A stretch of 64,000 bases of DNA from contig NZ_JAKLSQ010000003.1 of NCBI RefSeq assembly GCF_022014495.1, positions 162,575-226,574 on the forward strand, given 5' to 3'. A program made the translations under genes and the position numbers. The DNA comes from Sandaracinobacteroides sayramensis (lineage in GTDB: Bacteria; Pseudomonadota; Alphaproteobacteria; Sphingomonadales; Sphingomonadaceae). Each line of letters opens with the position of its first letter. Positions within the stretch are counted from its first letter, which is position 1. Shown piece after piece: positions 1-8,649 of this stretch. The notes below the pieces were generated by a model that did not search any database, was not told the DNA's origin, and saw only the letters and a list, made by a program, of their open reading frames with translations.

Positions 1-180
1 GCTGCCGCCGCGGCCAGGCTGCTCTACCGCCAGCCGCTGCAGCCCTCGCTCGACGGCAACAGCGTGGAACTGGCGACCGAGCAGTTGCAGTTCACCGAAA
101 CCGCCGTCCGCTACCGCTCCACGCTCAGCATCCTGAATGGCCGCATCGGCGGCCTCATGTCCGCGTTGAAGGGGGAATGA
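1..180 (+). CDS. flgB: Flagellar basal-body rod protein FlgB (3' end only)
   Basis: The window opens inside this gene; only the last 59 codons are present. FlgB is the most cell-proximal rod subunit of the flagellar basal body. The visible tail has the family's C-terminal pattern, DGNSVELATEQLQFTETAV followed by an amphipathic helix (YRSTLSILNGRIGGLMSAL) that packs into the rod. Its TGA overlaps the ATG of flgC by four bases (ATGA), so the two are translationally coupled. The identification rests on the tail motif plus position immediately before flgC. Confidence 0.9.
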   Translation, partial: AAAAARLLYRQPLQPSLDGNSVELATEQLQFTETAVRYRSTLSILNGRIGGLMSALKGE

Positions 181-584
181 CCTTGTCTCTCAGCATCTTC
201 GACATCGCCGGCCGGGCGATGTCGGCGCAGCTTCTGCGCCTTAACAGCTCCGCCTCCAACCTTGCCAACGCCGGCTCGGTATCTGCCACGCAGGAACAGG
301 CTTTCAGGTCGTTGAAGCCGGTGTTTCAGACTCTGTATGAAGGACAGTCCGGCAAGGCCACGGTGAATGTGCTGGGCGTGGTGCAGGCGAACATGGCGCC
401 GCAGCGCCGGCATGAACCGGGGCACCCGCTCGCCGACGCCGATGGTTATGTGCATGTCGCCGCCGTCGATCCGAACGCCGAACTGGTGGAGGTGGTGGAA
501 ACCAGCCGCCAGTATCGCAACAACATCGAGGTGCTGGAAACCGCCAAGTCGCTGACGCTGGAAACGCTGAGGCTGGGCCGATGA
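177..584 (+). CDS. flgC: Flagellar basal-body rod protein FlgC
   Basis: Proximal rod subunit of the flagellar axle, exported by the flagellar type III apparatus and so lacking a signal peptide. At 135 aa it has the usual FlgC length. The conserved N-terminal rod motif is at about residues 24-38 (SSASNLANAGSVSAT), the HPLADADGYVHV stretch near 82-93 is typical of FlgC, and the C-terminal helix (SRQYRNNIEVLETAKSL) matches the rod/hook coiled-coil segment. Start and stop overlap the neighbours flgB and flgD by 4 bp each, placing it in one operon. Confidence 0.95.
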   Translation: MTLSLSIFDIAGRAMSAQLLRLNSSASNLANAGSVSATQEQAFRSLKPVFQTLYEGQSGKATVNVLGVVQANMAPQRRHEPGHPLADADGYVHVAAVDPNAELVEVVETSRQYRNNIEVLETAKSLTLETLRLGR

Positions 585-988
585 GCGGTTTCGACGTCGC
601 CGGCCTCGGCCTGCGCGCCTCCGGCTCCAACGGCAAGGAAGCGCGGCAGACCCTCGGGCAGGAGGATTTCCTGACCCTCCTCGTTACCCAGCTTCGCAAC
701 CAGGACCCGCTGAACCCGCTCGACAACGAAACCTTCGTGGCGCAGCTCGCGCAATTCTCCACCGTGTCGGGCATCACCGAAATGGGGGCGACCCTCGGCC
801 GGCTGGAAGCATTGGCGAGCGGCGGGCAACGCGCCTCGGCCCCCAACTGGATCGGCCGCGAAGTCACCGGCCCGGACGATCAGAAGGGCCGTGTCGCCTC
901 GGTCGGTATCGGCGAGGACGGCGCCCTCTCCCTCACGCTCGAAGACGGCAGCTCCCTCCCCCTCTCCTCCGTCACCAGCCTCGCCTGA
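581..988 (+). CDS. flgD: Flagellar hook-capping protein FlgD (compact form)
   Basis: Scaffold that caps the growing hook and lets FlgE subunits polymerise. The N-terminal FlgD signature is clear at about residues 25-60 (LGQEDFLTLLVTQLRNQDP, then NPLDNETFVAQLAQFSTV). Only about 60 residues follow, forming what looks like a short beta-rich module (GREVTGPDDQKGRVASVG...). At 135 aa the protein is far shorter than the roughly 220-residue enterobacterial FlgD, so most of the C-terminal Ig/tudor-like region is missing. There is no frameshift: the stop is clean and flgE follows after 14 bp. The ATG overlaps the flgC stop (ATGA). Confidence 0.92.
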   Translation: MSGFDVAGLGLRASGSNGKEARQTLGQEDFLTLLVTQLRNQDPLNPLDNETFVAQLAQFSTVSGITEMGATLGRLEALASGGQRASAPNWIGREVTGPDDQKGRVASVGIGEDGALSLTLEDGSSLPLSSVTSLA

Positions 989-1002
989 AAGGAAGCGGCT
1001 TC

Positions 1003-2238
1003 ATGACCTTCTTTATCTCGCTCACCGGCCTCAACGCCGCGCAGACGGAATTGTCGGCGCTCAGCAACAACATCGCTAACGTCGGCACTTCGGGCTTCAA
1101 GAAGTCGCGCGTCGAGTTCGGGGACATCGTCACCCGCTCGGCGGCGCAGGCGGCGAACCGCGCCAATGGCGCCGGCGTCACCGTGGCGGCGGTGAAGCAG
1201 CAGTTCACCCAGGGCGGCTATCAGAACAGCAGCAACGCGCTGGACCTTTCCATCGCCGGACAAGGCTTCTTCCTGGTGAAGGGCGGCGGGGACCGGGCCG
1301 ACAGCCTAGCCCTTTCGCGCAACGGCGCCTTTTCCGTCGATGAGAACCGCTGGGTGATCGACAACGAAGGCCGCCGCCTGCAAATCCTCCCCACTACTGC
1401 CGATGGAGCGGTCACGGGCCTGGGCGCCAGCGCGTTGCAAGCGCTTCGCCTGCCCATCAGCTCCGGCGAGCCGCGCGCCACCACGTCCGTGCGCTTCACC
1501 GCCAATCTGCCGGCGGCCGCGGCCGCCCCCACCGCCCCTTTCGACCGCGGCAATCCGGCCAGCTACAATGGCGCCACCTCCACGCCGGTCTTCGCCGCCG
1601 ACGGCAGCGCCCAGACGGCGACGCTTTATTACCGCCGGCTGGAAAGCCCTCCCGGCGACACCAACAAATATTGGGAAATCCGCAGCTTCCTGGGCGACTC
1701 CGAGATTGGCCCGATCCCCGGCCCCGGGCCGCAGCAACTCACCTTCGACTCCAATGGCGTGCTGACCACGCCCACAGGCCCGGTCGCCTTCTCCGGCGGC
1801 TTCAGCATCAGCCACGCCGATTCCACCACGCTGAACGAGCCCTTCTCCGTCCCCGCGCCGGAGCAGGATGGCTATGCCCCCGGCCGGCTGGAAGGCGTTG
1901 GAGTCGATCAGGCCGGCATCGTGCGCGCGAGCTTCTCCAACGGGGAAACCTTCGCCATCGGCAAGCTGGCGATCGGCAATGTCGCCAACCCGCAAGGGCT
2001 GAAGCAGAATGGCAATGTCAGCTGGACGCTCTCCCCCACCTCCGGCCCGCTGCAGGTGGGCGAGGCGGCGCAGGACGGTTTCGGCAACATCGCTTCCGGC
2101 TCGCTCGAACGCTCCAACGTCGATCTGACCGAGGAACTGGTGGGGCTGATTTCGGCGCAGAGGAACTTCCAGGCCAACGCCCGCGCCATCGACACCGCTT
2201 CCACCCTGCTGCAGACCATCATCCAGTTGCGCGGCTGA
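1003..2238 (+). CDS. flgE: Flagellar hook protein FlgE
   Basis: Major subunit of the hook, the universal joint between rod and filament. The N-terminal rod/hook motif LSNNIANVGTSGFKKSR is at about residues 20-36. The variable middle is Ala/Pro/Thr-rich, and the C-terminus carries the conserved helix SNVDLTEELVGLISAQRNFQ. The 411 aa length is normal. An AAGGAAG ribosome-binding site sits 6-12 bases upstream of the ATG. The stop overlaps the flgF ATG (TGATG). Confidence 0.95.
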   Translation: MTFFISLTGLNAAQTELSALSNNIANVGTSGFKKSRVEFGDIVTRSAAQAANRANGAGVTVAAVKQQFTQGGYQNSSNALDLSIAGQGFFLVKGGGDRADSLALSRNGAFSVDENRWVIDNEGRRLQILPTTADGAVTGLGASALQALRLPISSGEPRATTSVRFTANLPAAAAAPTAPFDRGNPASYNGATSTPVFAADGSAQTATLYYRRLESPPGDTNKYWEIRSFLGDSEIGPIPGPGPQQLTFDSNGVLTTPTGPVAFSGGFSISHADSTTLNEPFSVPAPEQDGYAPGRLEGVGVDQAGIVRASFSNGETFAIGKLAIGNVANPQGLKQNGNVSWTLSPTSGPLQVGEAAQDGFGNIASGSLERSNVDLTEELVGLISAQRNFQANARAIDTASTLLQTIIQLRG

Positions 2239-2972
2239 TGGACCGGCTGATCTACACCGCGCTGACCGGGCTGCAACGCGCGCAGGAAGCGCAGGGCGTG
2301 ACGGCGAACAACCTCGCCAACCTGCAGACGCCGGGGTTCCGCCGCGAGATGGCGGCGCTTTCCGGCGGCTGGCTGGTGGGGCAAGGCGCCGCCGGCACCG
2401 CCCGCGTGCAGTCCGGCGGCGAAGCGCCGGCCGACGTGCAGAGCCAGGGCCGGGTAGAGGCCACCGCCCGCCCGCTCGACATCGCCATCGACGGCAACGC
2501 CTGGCTGACGGTGGGGGACGCGGCGGGCAATCCCGCCCTTACCCGCCGGGGCGATCTCCGGGTCGATTCCGGCGGCCGCCTGCTGACGGGCGACGGCCTG
2601 CCAGTGATGGGCGAGGACGGGCCGGTGCAACTCCCGTCCGACTTTTCCTCGCTCCGGATCGCGAACGACGGGGCGCTGGAAATCCTCCCCGTCGGCGAAG
2701 CCGTCTGGGCGCCGGTGGGCAGACTGCTGCTGCAATCGGCTCCAGCCGCCAGCCTCGAGCGCGGCGAGGATGGGCTGTTCCGTTCCCCGCAGGCCCAGCC
2801 TGATCCGGGTGCCACCATCCAGACGGGCGCGCTTGAGCGGTCCAACATGGATGCCGCTTCCGCCCTCGTCGAACTGGTGGAGCAATCCCGCCGCTTCGAA
2901 ATGCAGACGAAGCTCCTGAGCGCCGCGCGCGAAATGGACGAGGGCGCCGCTGCCCTCATGCGCGTGCAATAG
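2238..2972 (+). CDS. flgF: Flagellar basal-body rod protein FlgF
   Basis: Distal-proximal rod subunit joining FlgB/C to FlgG. The reading frame is open much further upstream, but the start chosen at 2238 overlaps the flgE stop and gives the canonical N-terminus MDRLIYTALTGLQRAQEAQ, followed by VTANNLANLQTPGFRRE. The protein is 244 aa. The C-terminal helix (SNMDAASALVELVEQSRRFE) is the standard flg_bbr_C element. An intervening domain has the FlgE/F/G fold (PLDIAIDGNAWLTV). Confidence 0.94.
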   Translation: MDRLIYTALTGLQRAQEAQGVTANNLANLQTPGFRREMAALSGGWLVGQGAAGTARVQSGGEAPADVQSQGRVEATARPLDIAIDGNAWLTVGDAAGNPALTRRGDLRVDSGGRLLTGDGLPVMGEDGPVQLPSDFSSLRIANDGALEILPVGEAVWAPVGRLLLQSAPAASLERGEDGLFRSPQAQPDPGATIQTGALERSNMDAASALVELVEQSRRFEMQTKLLSAAREMDEGAAALMRVQ

Positions 2973-2988
2973 CAGAAAGGCCCCTGAT

Positions 2989-3774
2989 ATGCCCTCGGCC
3001 CTCCACATCGCCCGCTCCGGCCTCGAAGCGCTGGACGCGCGGCTGCGGACGATTTCCAACAATCTCGCCAACGCCAACACGGTCGGTTTCAAGCGCGACC
3101 GTCTGGCGTTCGAAACCCTGATGTATCAGACGGCCCGGCCCGGCGGCGCCCCGGCGGGCGCCGACGCGCGCTTCGGCATGGGGCTGGCGAGCGGCGCCGG
3201 GGTGCGGGTGGCCGGCACCGAGCGGGTGCACAGCCAGGGGGATTATTCCGTCACCGGCAATGCGCTGGATCTCGCCATCGACGGCGAGGGGCTGTTTCAG
3301 GTGGCGCTGCCCGATGGCAGCTACGCCTATACCCGCGCCGGCGCCTTCACGCGGGACAGCGAGGGGCGGATGGTGACCCCGCAAGGCCATGCGGTGGAAC
3401 CGCCCATCCAGATCCCGGAAGGCGCGACGCAGATCGCCATCGCCAGCGAGGGCACGCTTTCGGCGATGCTTCCCGGCGAGACCGCCCCCACCGAACTGGG
3501 CCGGCTTTCGCTTTCCACCTTCATCAACCCGGCCGGGCTGGAGCCGGCGGGGGAAAATCTCTTCCGCGAATCCGCCGCCTCCGGCGCCCCGCAGCAGGCT
3601 AACCCCGGCGAGAATGGCGTGGGCAAGATCCGGCAGGGCTCGCTCGAAATCTCCAACGTCTCGGCCGTGCAGGAACTGGTCGACATGATCGAGACGCAGC
3701 GGGCCTATGAAATCAATTCCAAGGTGATCTCGGCGGCCGATGAGATGATGCGTTATGTCAACCAGAGCCTCTAA
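2989..3774 (+). CDS. flgG: Flagellar distal rod protein FlgG
   Basis: Main subunit of the distal rod (drive shaft). The 261 aa length is typical. The N-terminal motif ISNNLANANTVGFKR is at about residues 21-35; the mid-domain signature ALDLAIDGEGLFQV is at about 89-102; the C-terminal helix is SNVSAVQELVDMIETQRAYE. A purine-rich AGAAAGG lies about 8 bases before the ATG. The last 20 bases overlap the beginning of flgH, which supports coupled translation. Confidence 0.96.
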   Translation: MPSALHIARSGLEALDARLRTISNNLANANTVGFKRDRLAFETLMYQTARPGGAPAGADARFGMGLASGAGVRVAGTERVHSQGDYSVTGNALDLAIDGEGLFQVALPDGSYAYTRAGAFTRDSEGRMVTPQGHAVEPPIQIPEGATQIAIASEGTLSAMLPGETAPTELGRLSLSTFINPAGLEPAGENLFRESAASGAPQQANPGENGVGKIRQGSLEISNVSAVQELVDMIETQRAYEINSKVISAADEMMRYVNQSL

Positions 3775-4432
3775 TATACTGATTATTAGTATTTCAGGAG
3801 CCTTGTCTCTGGCATGCACCCATGCGGAGAAGCTGGCCGGCCATGTTCCGCCCATCGCCCCGACGCTTGCACCGCCCGCGCCGCCTCCGCCCGCCACCGG
3901 CAGCCTCTGGAATCCGGCGGTGGGGGAAAGGCTCGCTTTGGCGGAAGACCGCCGCGCGCGCGCCGTGGGCGACACGCTGACCGTGCGCCTCGTCGAGCGA
4001 TTGCAGGCGCAGAAGTCGGCCGGTCAGGATGCCGCCCGCAGTTCCAGCCGAAGCCTGGACCTGCCGGACGCCAAGCCCTTCAGCTGGGTGCCCGAAGGGC
4101 TGTTCAGCGGCGGCGCCGACAGCAGCTTCAGCGGCTCCGGCTCCGCCCGGCAGGAAAACCGCCTGTCCGGGGAATTCACCGTGTTCGTGACCGCCGTGCT
4201 GCCCAACGGCGCCATGGCCATTTCCGGAGACCGGCGAATCACCCTGACGCGCGGCGAGGAACAGGTGCAATTGACGGGCATCGTCCGCCCCGAGGACATC
4301 GGCCCGGACAACCGCATCGCCTCCACCCGCGTGGCGGACGCACGGCTGCGCTACACCGGCACCGGCGAAGTCGCGGCGCAGGCGAAGCAGGGCTGGCTGG
4401 CCCGCTTCTTCGATTTCGTGGCGCCCTTCTGA
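3755..4432 (+). CDS. flgH: Flagellar L-ring lipoprotein FlgH
   Basis: Forms the outer-membrane L-ring bushing around the rod. Residues 1-21 are a lipoprotein signal ending in the lipobox LSLAC with the lipidated cysteine at position 21, which supports this start even though it lies 20 bp inside flgG. Downstream motifs are family-typical: RRARAVGDTLTVRLVE near 68-83, and the C-terminal ITLTRGEEQVQLTGIVRPED. The protein is 225 aa. The stop overlaps the flgI ATG by one base. Confidence 0.95.
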   Translation: MSTRASNILIISISGALSLACTHAEKLAGHVPPIAPTLAPPAPPPPATGSLWNPAVGERLALAEDRRARAVGDTLTVRLVERLQAQKSAGQDAARSSSRSLDLPDAKPFSWVPEGLFSGGADSSFSGSGSARQENRLSGEFTVFVTAVLPNGAMAISGDRRITLTRGEEQVQLTGIVRPEDIGPDNRIASTRVADARLRYTGTGEVAAQAKQGWLARFFDFVAPF

Positions 4433-5550
4433 TGCGGCGGATGTTTCTCCGCCTGTTGGGGCCGGCCCTGCTTTTCGGGCTTTCGCCGGCGCAGGCGCAG
4501 GCCGTACGGCTGGAGCGGGTCGGCGATCTGGCGCGCTTCCAGGGCGTGCGCGCCAACAGCCTCGTCGGCTATGGGCTGGTGGTGGGCCTGCCCGGCACGG
4601 GCGACGACAATCTCGCCTACACCATTCAGTCCATGCGCTCGGCGACTTCGGCGCTGGGCGTGCAGCTTCCGCCCGGCCTCAATCCGGCGCTGAAGAATTC
4701 GGCCGCCGTGATGATCACCGCCGAACTGCCGCCCTTCGCCAAGCCGGGGCAGCGGATAGACATCACCATCTCGGCGCTCGGCCGCGCCAAATCGCTGCGC
4801 GGCGGCACTCTGTTGCTCGCGCCTCTGCGCGGTGTGGACGGGGCCACCTATGCGCTCGCACAAGGCAATCTGACGGTCGGCGGCTTCGGCGCAGAAGGCG
4901 CGGACGGCTCGCGCATCGTCGTCAACACCCCCACCTCCGGGCGGATACCCGGCGGCGCGCTGGTGGAGCGCGAAGTCCCCTCCCCCTTCGCGTCCGGCGA
5001 TACGCTTCGGCTCGATCTGGTTTCCCCCAGCTTCGCCACCGCCGAAGCGCTGGCGAACGGCATCAACAGCCAATTCGGCCAGCCGATTGCCCGTCCGCTG
5101 GACGCCGTTTCCATTTCCATCGAGGCGCCGGGCTCGGCCGCCGACAGGGTGCGGCTGGCCGCCCGGATCGAAGGGCTGGAAATCAGCCCGGCCGCGCCGC
5201 CGGCGCGCGTGGTGGTGAACGCCCGCACCGGCACGGTGGTGATCGGTGGCCATGTGCAGGTGCTGCCGGCGGCGGTGGCGCATGGCAATCTCACCGTCAC
5301 CGTGGGCGAGAACTGGCGGGCGTCGCAGCCGGCGCCTTTCTCGCGGCGCGGCGACACTGTCGTCACACCCAATTCCGACGTGCGGGCGCGCGAGGACAAG
5401 GCGCGCATGGCCCTGTTCGCGCCCGGCGCCCGCCTCTCGGACATCGTGGACGCGGTGAACGCGCTGGGCGCGGCGCCCGGCGATCTGGTTGCCATATTGG
5501 AGGCGTTGAAACAGGCTGGCGCCCTTCGCGCGGAGCTTGTGGTGATATGA
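4432..5550 (+). CDS. flgI: Flagellar P-ring protein FlgI
   Basis: Periplasmic P-ring subunit surrounding the distal rod in the peptidoglycan layer. The 372-aa protein begins with a Sec signal peptide (MRRMFLRLLGPALLFGL, cleavage after AQA near residue 24). FlgI hallmarks follow: RLERVGDLARFQGVRANSL, GYGLVVGLPGTGDD and NSAAVMITAELPPFAKPGQ. The conserved C-terminal segment DIVDAVNALGAAPGDLVAIL is present. The start at the flgH stop was preferred over upstream in-frame sequence because it yields the signal peptide. Confidence 0.96.
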   Translation: MRRMFLRLLGPALLFGLSPAQAQAVRLERVGDLARFQGVRANSLVGYGLVVGLPGTGDDNLAYTIQSMRSATSALGVQLPPGLNPALKNSAAVMITAELPPFAKPGQRIDITISALGRAKSLRGGTLLLAPLRGVDGATYALAQGNLTVGGFGAEGADGSRIVVNTPTSGRIPGGALVEREVPSPFASGDTLRLDLVSPSFATAEALANGINSQFGQPIARPLDAVSISIEAPGSAADRVRLAARIEGLEISPAAPPARVVVNARTGTVVIGGHVQVLPAAVAHGNLTVTVGENWRASQPAPFSRRGDTVVTPNSDVRAREDKARMALFAPGARLSDIVDAVNALGAAPGDLVAILEALKQAGALRAELVVI

Positions 5551-5774
5551 GGATCGAAGGCACCCTTCCAACGCCGGCCGGCGAACAGGCGGAATTACGG
5601 CAGGCCGCGCAAGCCTTCGAGGCGCTGATGCTGAAGCAGGTGCTGCGCGCGGCCATGCCGGCCATCGAGGGCGCCAACCAAAGCGCCCACGAACTGGCGC
5701 TGGAAGGCGTCGCTGGCGAACTCGCCCTTTCCCAACCCTTCGGCCTCGCCCGCCTTCTGGAGAAACGGACATGA
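5547..5774 (+). CDS. flgJ: Rod-binding protein FlgJ, rod-cap domain only
   Basis: Short (75 aa) FlgJ homologue holding only the rod-binding domain: AAQAFEALMLKQVLRAAMP at about residues 20-38. FlgJ of enterobacteria also carries a C-terminal muramidase domain; here it is absent and flgK starts inside the stop codon (ATGA), so this is not a truncation of a longer frame. Single-domain forms are common in alphaproteobacteria, where a separate lytic enzyme opens the cell wall for the rod. No such enzyme is visible in this cluster. Confidence 0.85.
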   Translation: MRIEGTLPTPAGEQAELRQAAQAFEALMLKQVLRAAMPAIEGANQSAHELALEGVAGELALSQPFGLARLLEKRT

Positions 5775-7615
5775 CGGATATGCTTTCCATCGCCCAATCC
5801 GGCGTTCGCGCCTACGCCCGCGCGCTGGACGTGCTGGCGGACAATGTCGCCAATGCCGCCACCCCCGGCCATGTGCGCCGCACCACCACGCTGGCCCCGG
5901 CGCCGACCGGTAGCAATGGCCCGCTGGAACTGGCCCCGGCCGGCGGCAACGGCGTGCGGCTGGAATCCATCGGCCGCGCGCTGGACGCCTTGCAGGCGGA
6001 TACGCTCCGCCGCGCCGAAGGCGATGTGGCGGCGCTGGAGGCGACCAGGCGCTGGCTCGGTTCCATCCAGTCCAGCCTCACCGGCTCGGCCGGGCTGGAC
6101 GAGCCATTGTCGGACCTGTTCGGCAGCCTGTCCGACCTCGCCTCCGATCCGACCAACCCGGCGCTGCGCCAGACATTTCTGGCGCGGGCCACGTCTCTGG
6201 CGGAACGCTTCAACCGCAGCGCGGCGGAACTGCAACGGCTGCAAGACGATATGGCGAAGGAAGCCGATGTCGAAGTCCGTAATCTGAACGGGCTGGCTCG
6301 CGGGCTGGCGGAAGTGAACGCCCAGCTTCGCCGCGCGGCGACCGGCAGCGGCACGGCGGCCGGCCTCGCCGACGAGCGGGACCGGCTGCTGGCGCAGATC
6401 TCCGCCATCGTCGCGGTCGATGTGCGGTTCGATGCGCGCGGGCAGGCGAATGTACGCATCCCCGACTCCGCCGGCCCGGCGCTGGTGGACGGCGGCAGCG
6501 CCAGCCCGGCGCGCATCCTGCCCGTGGCGACCGGCTTCGAACTCCGCATCGGGCCGAGCGGAAACGACGAGCCGGCAACGCTTCTGAGCGGCGTCTTCGC
6601 CGGGCTTGCAGCCGCTCGCACCCTGACACTGGAAGCGCAGGAACGGCTGGACCATCTGGCGACGAACCTTGCCGGCGATTTCAATCGCCTGCATCAGCAA
6701 GGCGTCGATCTGTCCGGCGCGGATGGCGAACCGCTGTTCCGCCTGACTGCCCCCCGTGTCGAAGCCGCTGCGGCCAATGGCGCGGACGCCCGCCTCAGCG
6801 CCTCCCTTGCGGATGGAAGCGCCCTGCTTCCCTCCGAACTGAGTTTCAACGGCACCGACTGGACGCTCAGCAACGCCAATGGCTCGGTCACGGGCGGCCT
6901 TCCGCTCACCCTCGACGGGCTTACGGTTTCGGCCGCCGGCAACGCCGGCAACGGCGATGTCTACCGAATCGGCGCGGCGCGGCCGGCGTCGACCATCGCC
7001 TTGCGCGCGCTGTCGCCGCAGCAGGTGGCCACCTCCGCGCGCTGGCTTTCCGAACCGGCCGCCGGCAATGCCGGCAGCGCCAAGGTGGAATTGCAGGTGG
7101 ACAGCGCTGCCGCCATCCCCACCACGCCGCCCTACACTGTCACCATTCTGACCGGCGGCCAGGTCGAACTGCGGGACGATGCCGGAACCCTGCTCGCCTC
7201 AGGCCCGGCCGGCGGCTGGCTGGCCGGAGACGGCTTCGGCGTGCGCCTGAGCGGCAGCCTGCCCGAAGGCGACAGCTTCCGCATCGAACGGGCCGGAGCG
7301 GACGAAGGCAACAACGGCAACGCCAGCGCGCTTCTGGCCCTGCGGGACCGGGGCGGACCGGCCGGCACCTATGGCGACGCGCAGGATTCGCTGGTCTCCG
7401 CCATTTCGGTGGCGCTGGCGGAAACCCGTTCCAGGGCGGATGTCGCCACCCGCAACCGCAACGGCATCGCCGAATCGCTGCAACAAAGCTCCGGCGTCGA
7501 CCTCAACACCGAAGCGGCGGAAATGCTCCGCCTGCAGCAGGCCTATCAGGCCAATGCCCGCATCATCCAGGCCGCGCGCGAGACCTTCGAGGCCATCCTC
7601 GCCGCCGGCCGCTGA
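5771..7615 (+). CDS. flgK: Flagellar hook-associated protein 1, FlgK
   Basis: First hook-filament junction protein. At 614 aa it has the expected size. N-terminal motif LADNVANAATPGHVRR is at about residues 22-37; the FlgK-specific LFGSLSDLASDPTNPALRQ lies near 116-134; the C-terminal polymerisation helix MLRLQQAYQANAR is near 584-596. The central region is a long, low-complexity Ala/Gly-rich exposed domain. It is coupled to flgJ by a 4-bp overlap and followed by flgL after 14 bp. Confidence 0.94.
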   Translation: MTDMLSIAQSGVRAYARALDVLADNVANAATPGHVRRTTTLAPAPTGSNGPLELAPAGGNGVRLESIGRALDALQADTLRRAEGDVAALEATRRWLGSIQSSLTGSAGLDEPLSDLFGSLSDLASDPTNPALRQTFLARATSLAERFNRSAAELQRLQDDMAKEADVEVRNLNGLARGLAEVNAQLRRAATGSGTAAGLADERDRLLAQISAIVAVDVRFDARGQANVRIPDSAGPALVDGGSASPARILPVATGFELRIGPSGNDEPATLLSGVFAGLAAARTLTLEAQERLDHLATNLAGDFNRLHQQGVDLSGADGEPLFRLTAPRVEAAAANGADARLSASLADGSALLPSELSFNGTDWTLSNANGSVTGGLPLTLDGLTVSAAGNAGNGDVYRIGAARPASTIALRALSPQQVATSARWLSEPAAGNAGSAKVELQVDSAAAIPTTPPYTVTILTGGQVELRDDAGTLLASGPAGGWLAGDGFGVRLSGSLPEGDSFRIERAGADEGNNGNASALLALRDRGGPAGTYGDAQDSLVSAISVALAETRSRADVATRNRNGIAESLQQSSGVDLNTEAAEMLRLQQAYQANARIIQAARETFEAILAAGR

Positions 7616-7629
7616 CAGGAGCCGAACCC

Positions 7630-8544
7630 ATGCCAAGCCCCGTATATATCAACAGCCGCAACCCCATCCCGGTGCAGGCCGAGCGCATGGCGGCGCTGGA
7701 GGACCGGTTGGCTCGTATCGACCGGCAGGTGGCGACGGGCGACCGCCTCACCGACCCGTCGGACGATCCGGCCGGCGCCAACCGGGCGGCGGCGCTCGCC
7801 CGGCAGGATGCGCGGCTGGAAGCCGACAACAAGGCCATCCAGCGCGCCGCCGGCCGCCTCGCCTCGGCCGAAACGGCGATCAAAAGCGCCACCGACGCGC
7901 TGATGCGCGCCCGCGATCTGGCGCTATCCGCTTCCAACGGCACCATCTCGCCCGAAGGGCTGGCCGCCACCCTGGCCGAGGTGGCGGTGCTGCAAACCCA
8001 GCTTCTGGACAGCGCCAACGCCCGCGACGAAAGCGGCCGCTACATCTTCGCCGGCAGCCGTGGCGGTGCCGCCGCCTACGCCCTGGACGCCAATGGAAGC
8101 GCCATCTGGCAGGGCCTGGATTCCGGCTCAGGCGCGGAAGCCGCCGGTATTCAGGGCCTTGCCCCACCCGCCGCGCCCAAGCTTTTCGGCGACGACGCGA
8201 ATGGCGCCTTCGCGCAGTTGCAAGCCCTGAACGCGGCGCTGCGCGAGCCGGACCCCACCACCCGCCAGCAGGCGCTGTCGGCCGTGCTGGAGGGGCTGGA
8301 AGCCGCCAGTAACCGCCTGATCGACGGACGCTCCGCCATGGGGGCGAATCTGGCCCGGCTGGAAGGCGAGGAAAAGCGCATCGCCGACGCCCGCGTGGCG
8401 ATCGCGGAATCGCTTGCCGACGTGCGCGGCGTGGACTTGACGGCGGCCTTCGTCGAACTGAACGCCCTGAAGCTCAGCCTCTCCGCCGCCCAGGGCAGTT
8501 TCGCCCGAATCTATGAAGGCTCGCTGTTCGATCGTCTCGGCTGA
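7630..8544 (+). CDS. flgL: Flagellar hook-associated protein 3, FlgL
   Basis: Second junction protein, flagellin-like at both ends. The 304 aa include the N-terminal flagellin-type segment with TGDRLTDPSDDPAGANR (about residues 36-52) and the C-terminal helix ELNALKLSLSAAQGSFARI. An AGGAG ribosome-binding site is 7-11 bases before the ATG. It is the last structural gene before a 105-bp spacer and motA. Confidence 0.92.
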   Translation: MPSPVYINSRNPIPVQAERMAALEDRLARIDRQVATGDRLTDPSDDPAGANRAAALARQDARLEADNKAIQRAAGRLASAETAIKSATDALMRARDLALSASNGTISPEGLAATLAEVAVLQTQLLDSANARDESGRYIFAGSRGGAAAYALDANGSAIWQGLDSGSGAEAAGIQGLAPPAAPKLFGDDANGAFAQLQALNAALREPDPTTRQQALSAVLEGLEAASNRLIDGRSAMGANLARLEGEEKRIADARVAIAESLADVRGVDLTAAFVELNALKLSLSAAQGSFARIYEGSLFDRLG

Positions 8545-8611
8545 CCTAAACCCGGCGGCGCTGCTTCCGTATTGGAGGCCGGGGCCAAGGCCCCAGTCGC
8601 CGGGGCAACAA

Positions 8612-8643
8612 GGCTCCGGCTCCCTCTTGCCGGATCAGGAGCC
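8612..8643 (+). promoter_or_regulatory. Hairpin overlapping the motA ribosome-binding region
   Basis: In the flgL-motA spacer, GGCT+CCGGC (8612-8620) can pair with GCCGG+AGCC (8629-8633 and 8640-8643), with an eight-base loop. The six-base bulge ATCAGG and the following A carry the AGGA that serves as the motA Shine-Dalgarno sequence. The pairing is read directly from the sequence; a role in limiting motA translation is inference. No T-run follows, so it does not look like a terminator. Confidence 0.35.
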
Positions 8644-8649
8644 CGAAGC

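Noticed and set aside
8590-8610. GGGGCC-AA-GGCCCC hairpin after flgL as a terminator
   Set aside because: Loop too short and no T-run follows; motA is likely read through or has its own start.
8545-8649. Riboswitch (for example cyclic-di-GMP type) before motA
   Set aside because: The spacer does not show the conserved core bases of any riboswitch class I know; only a simple hairpin is visible.
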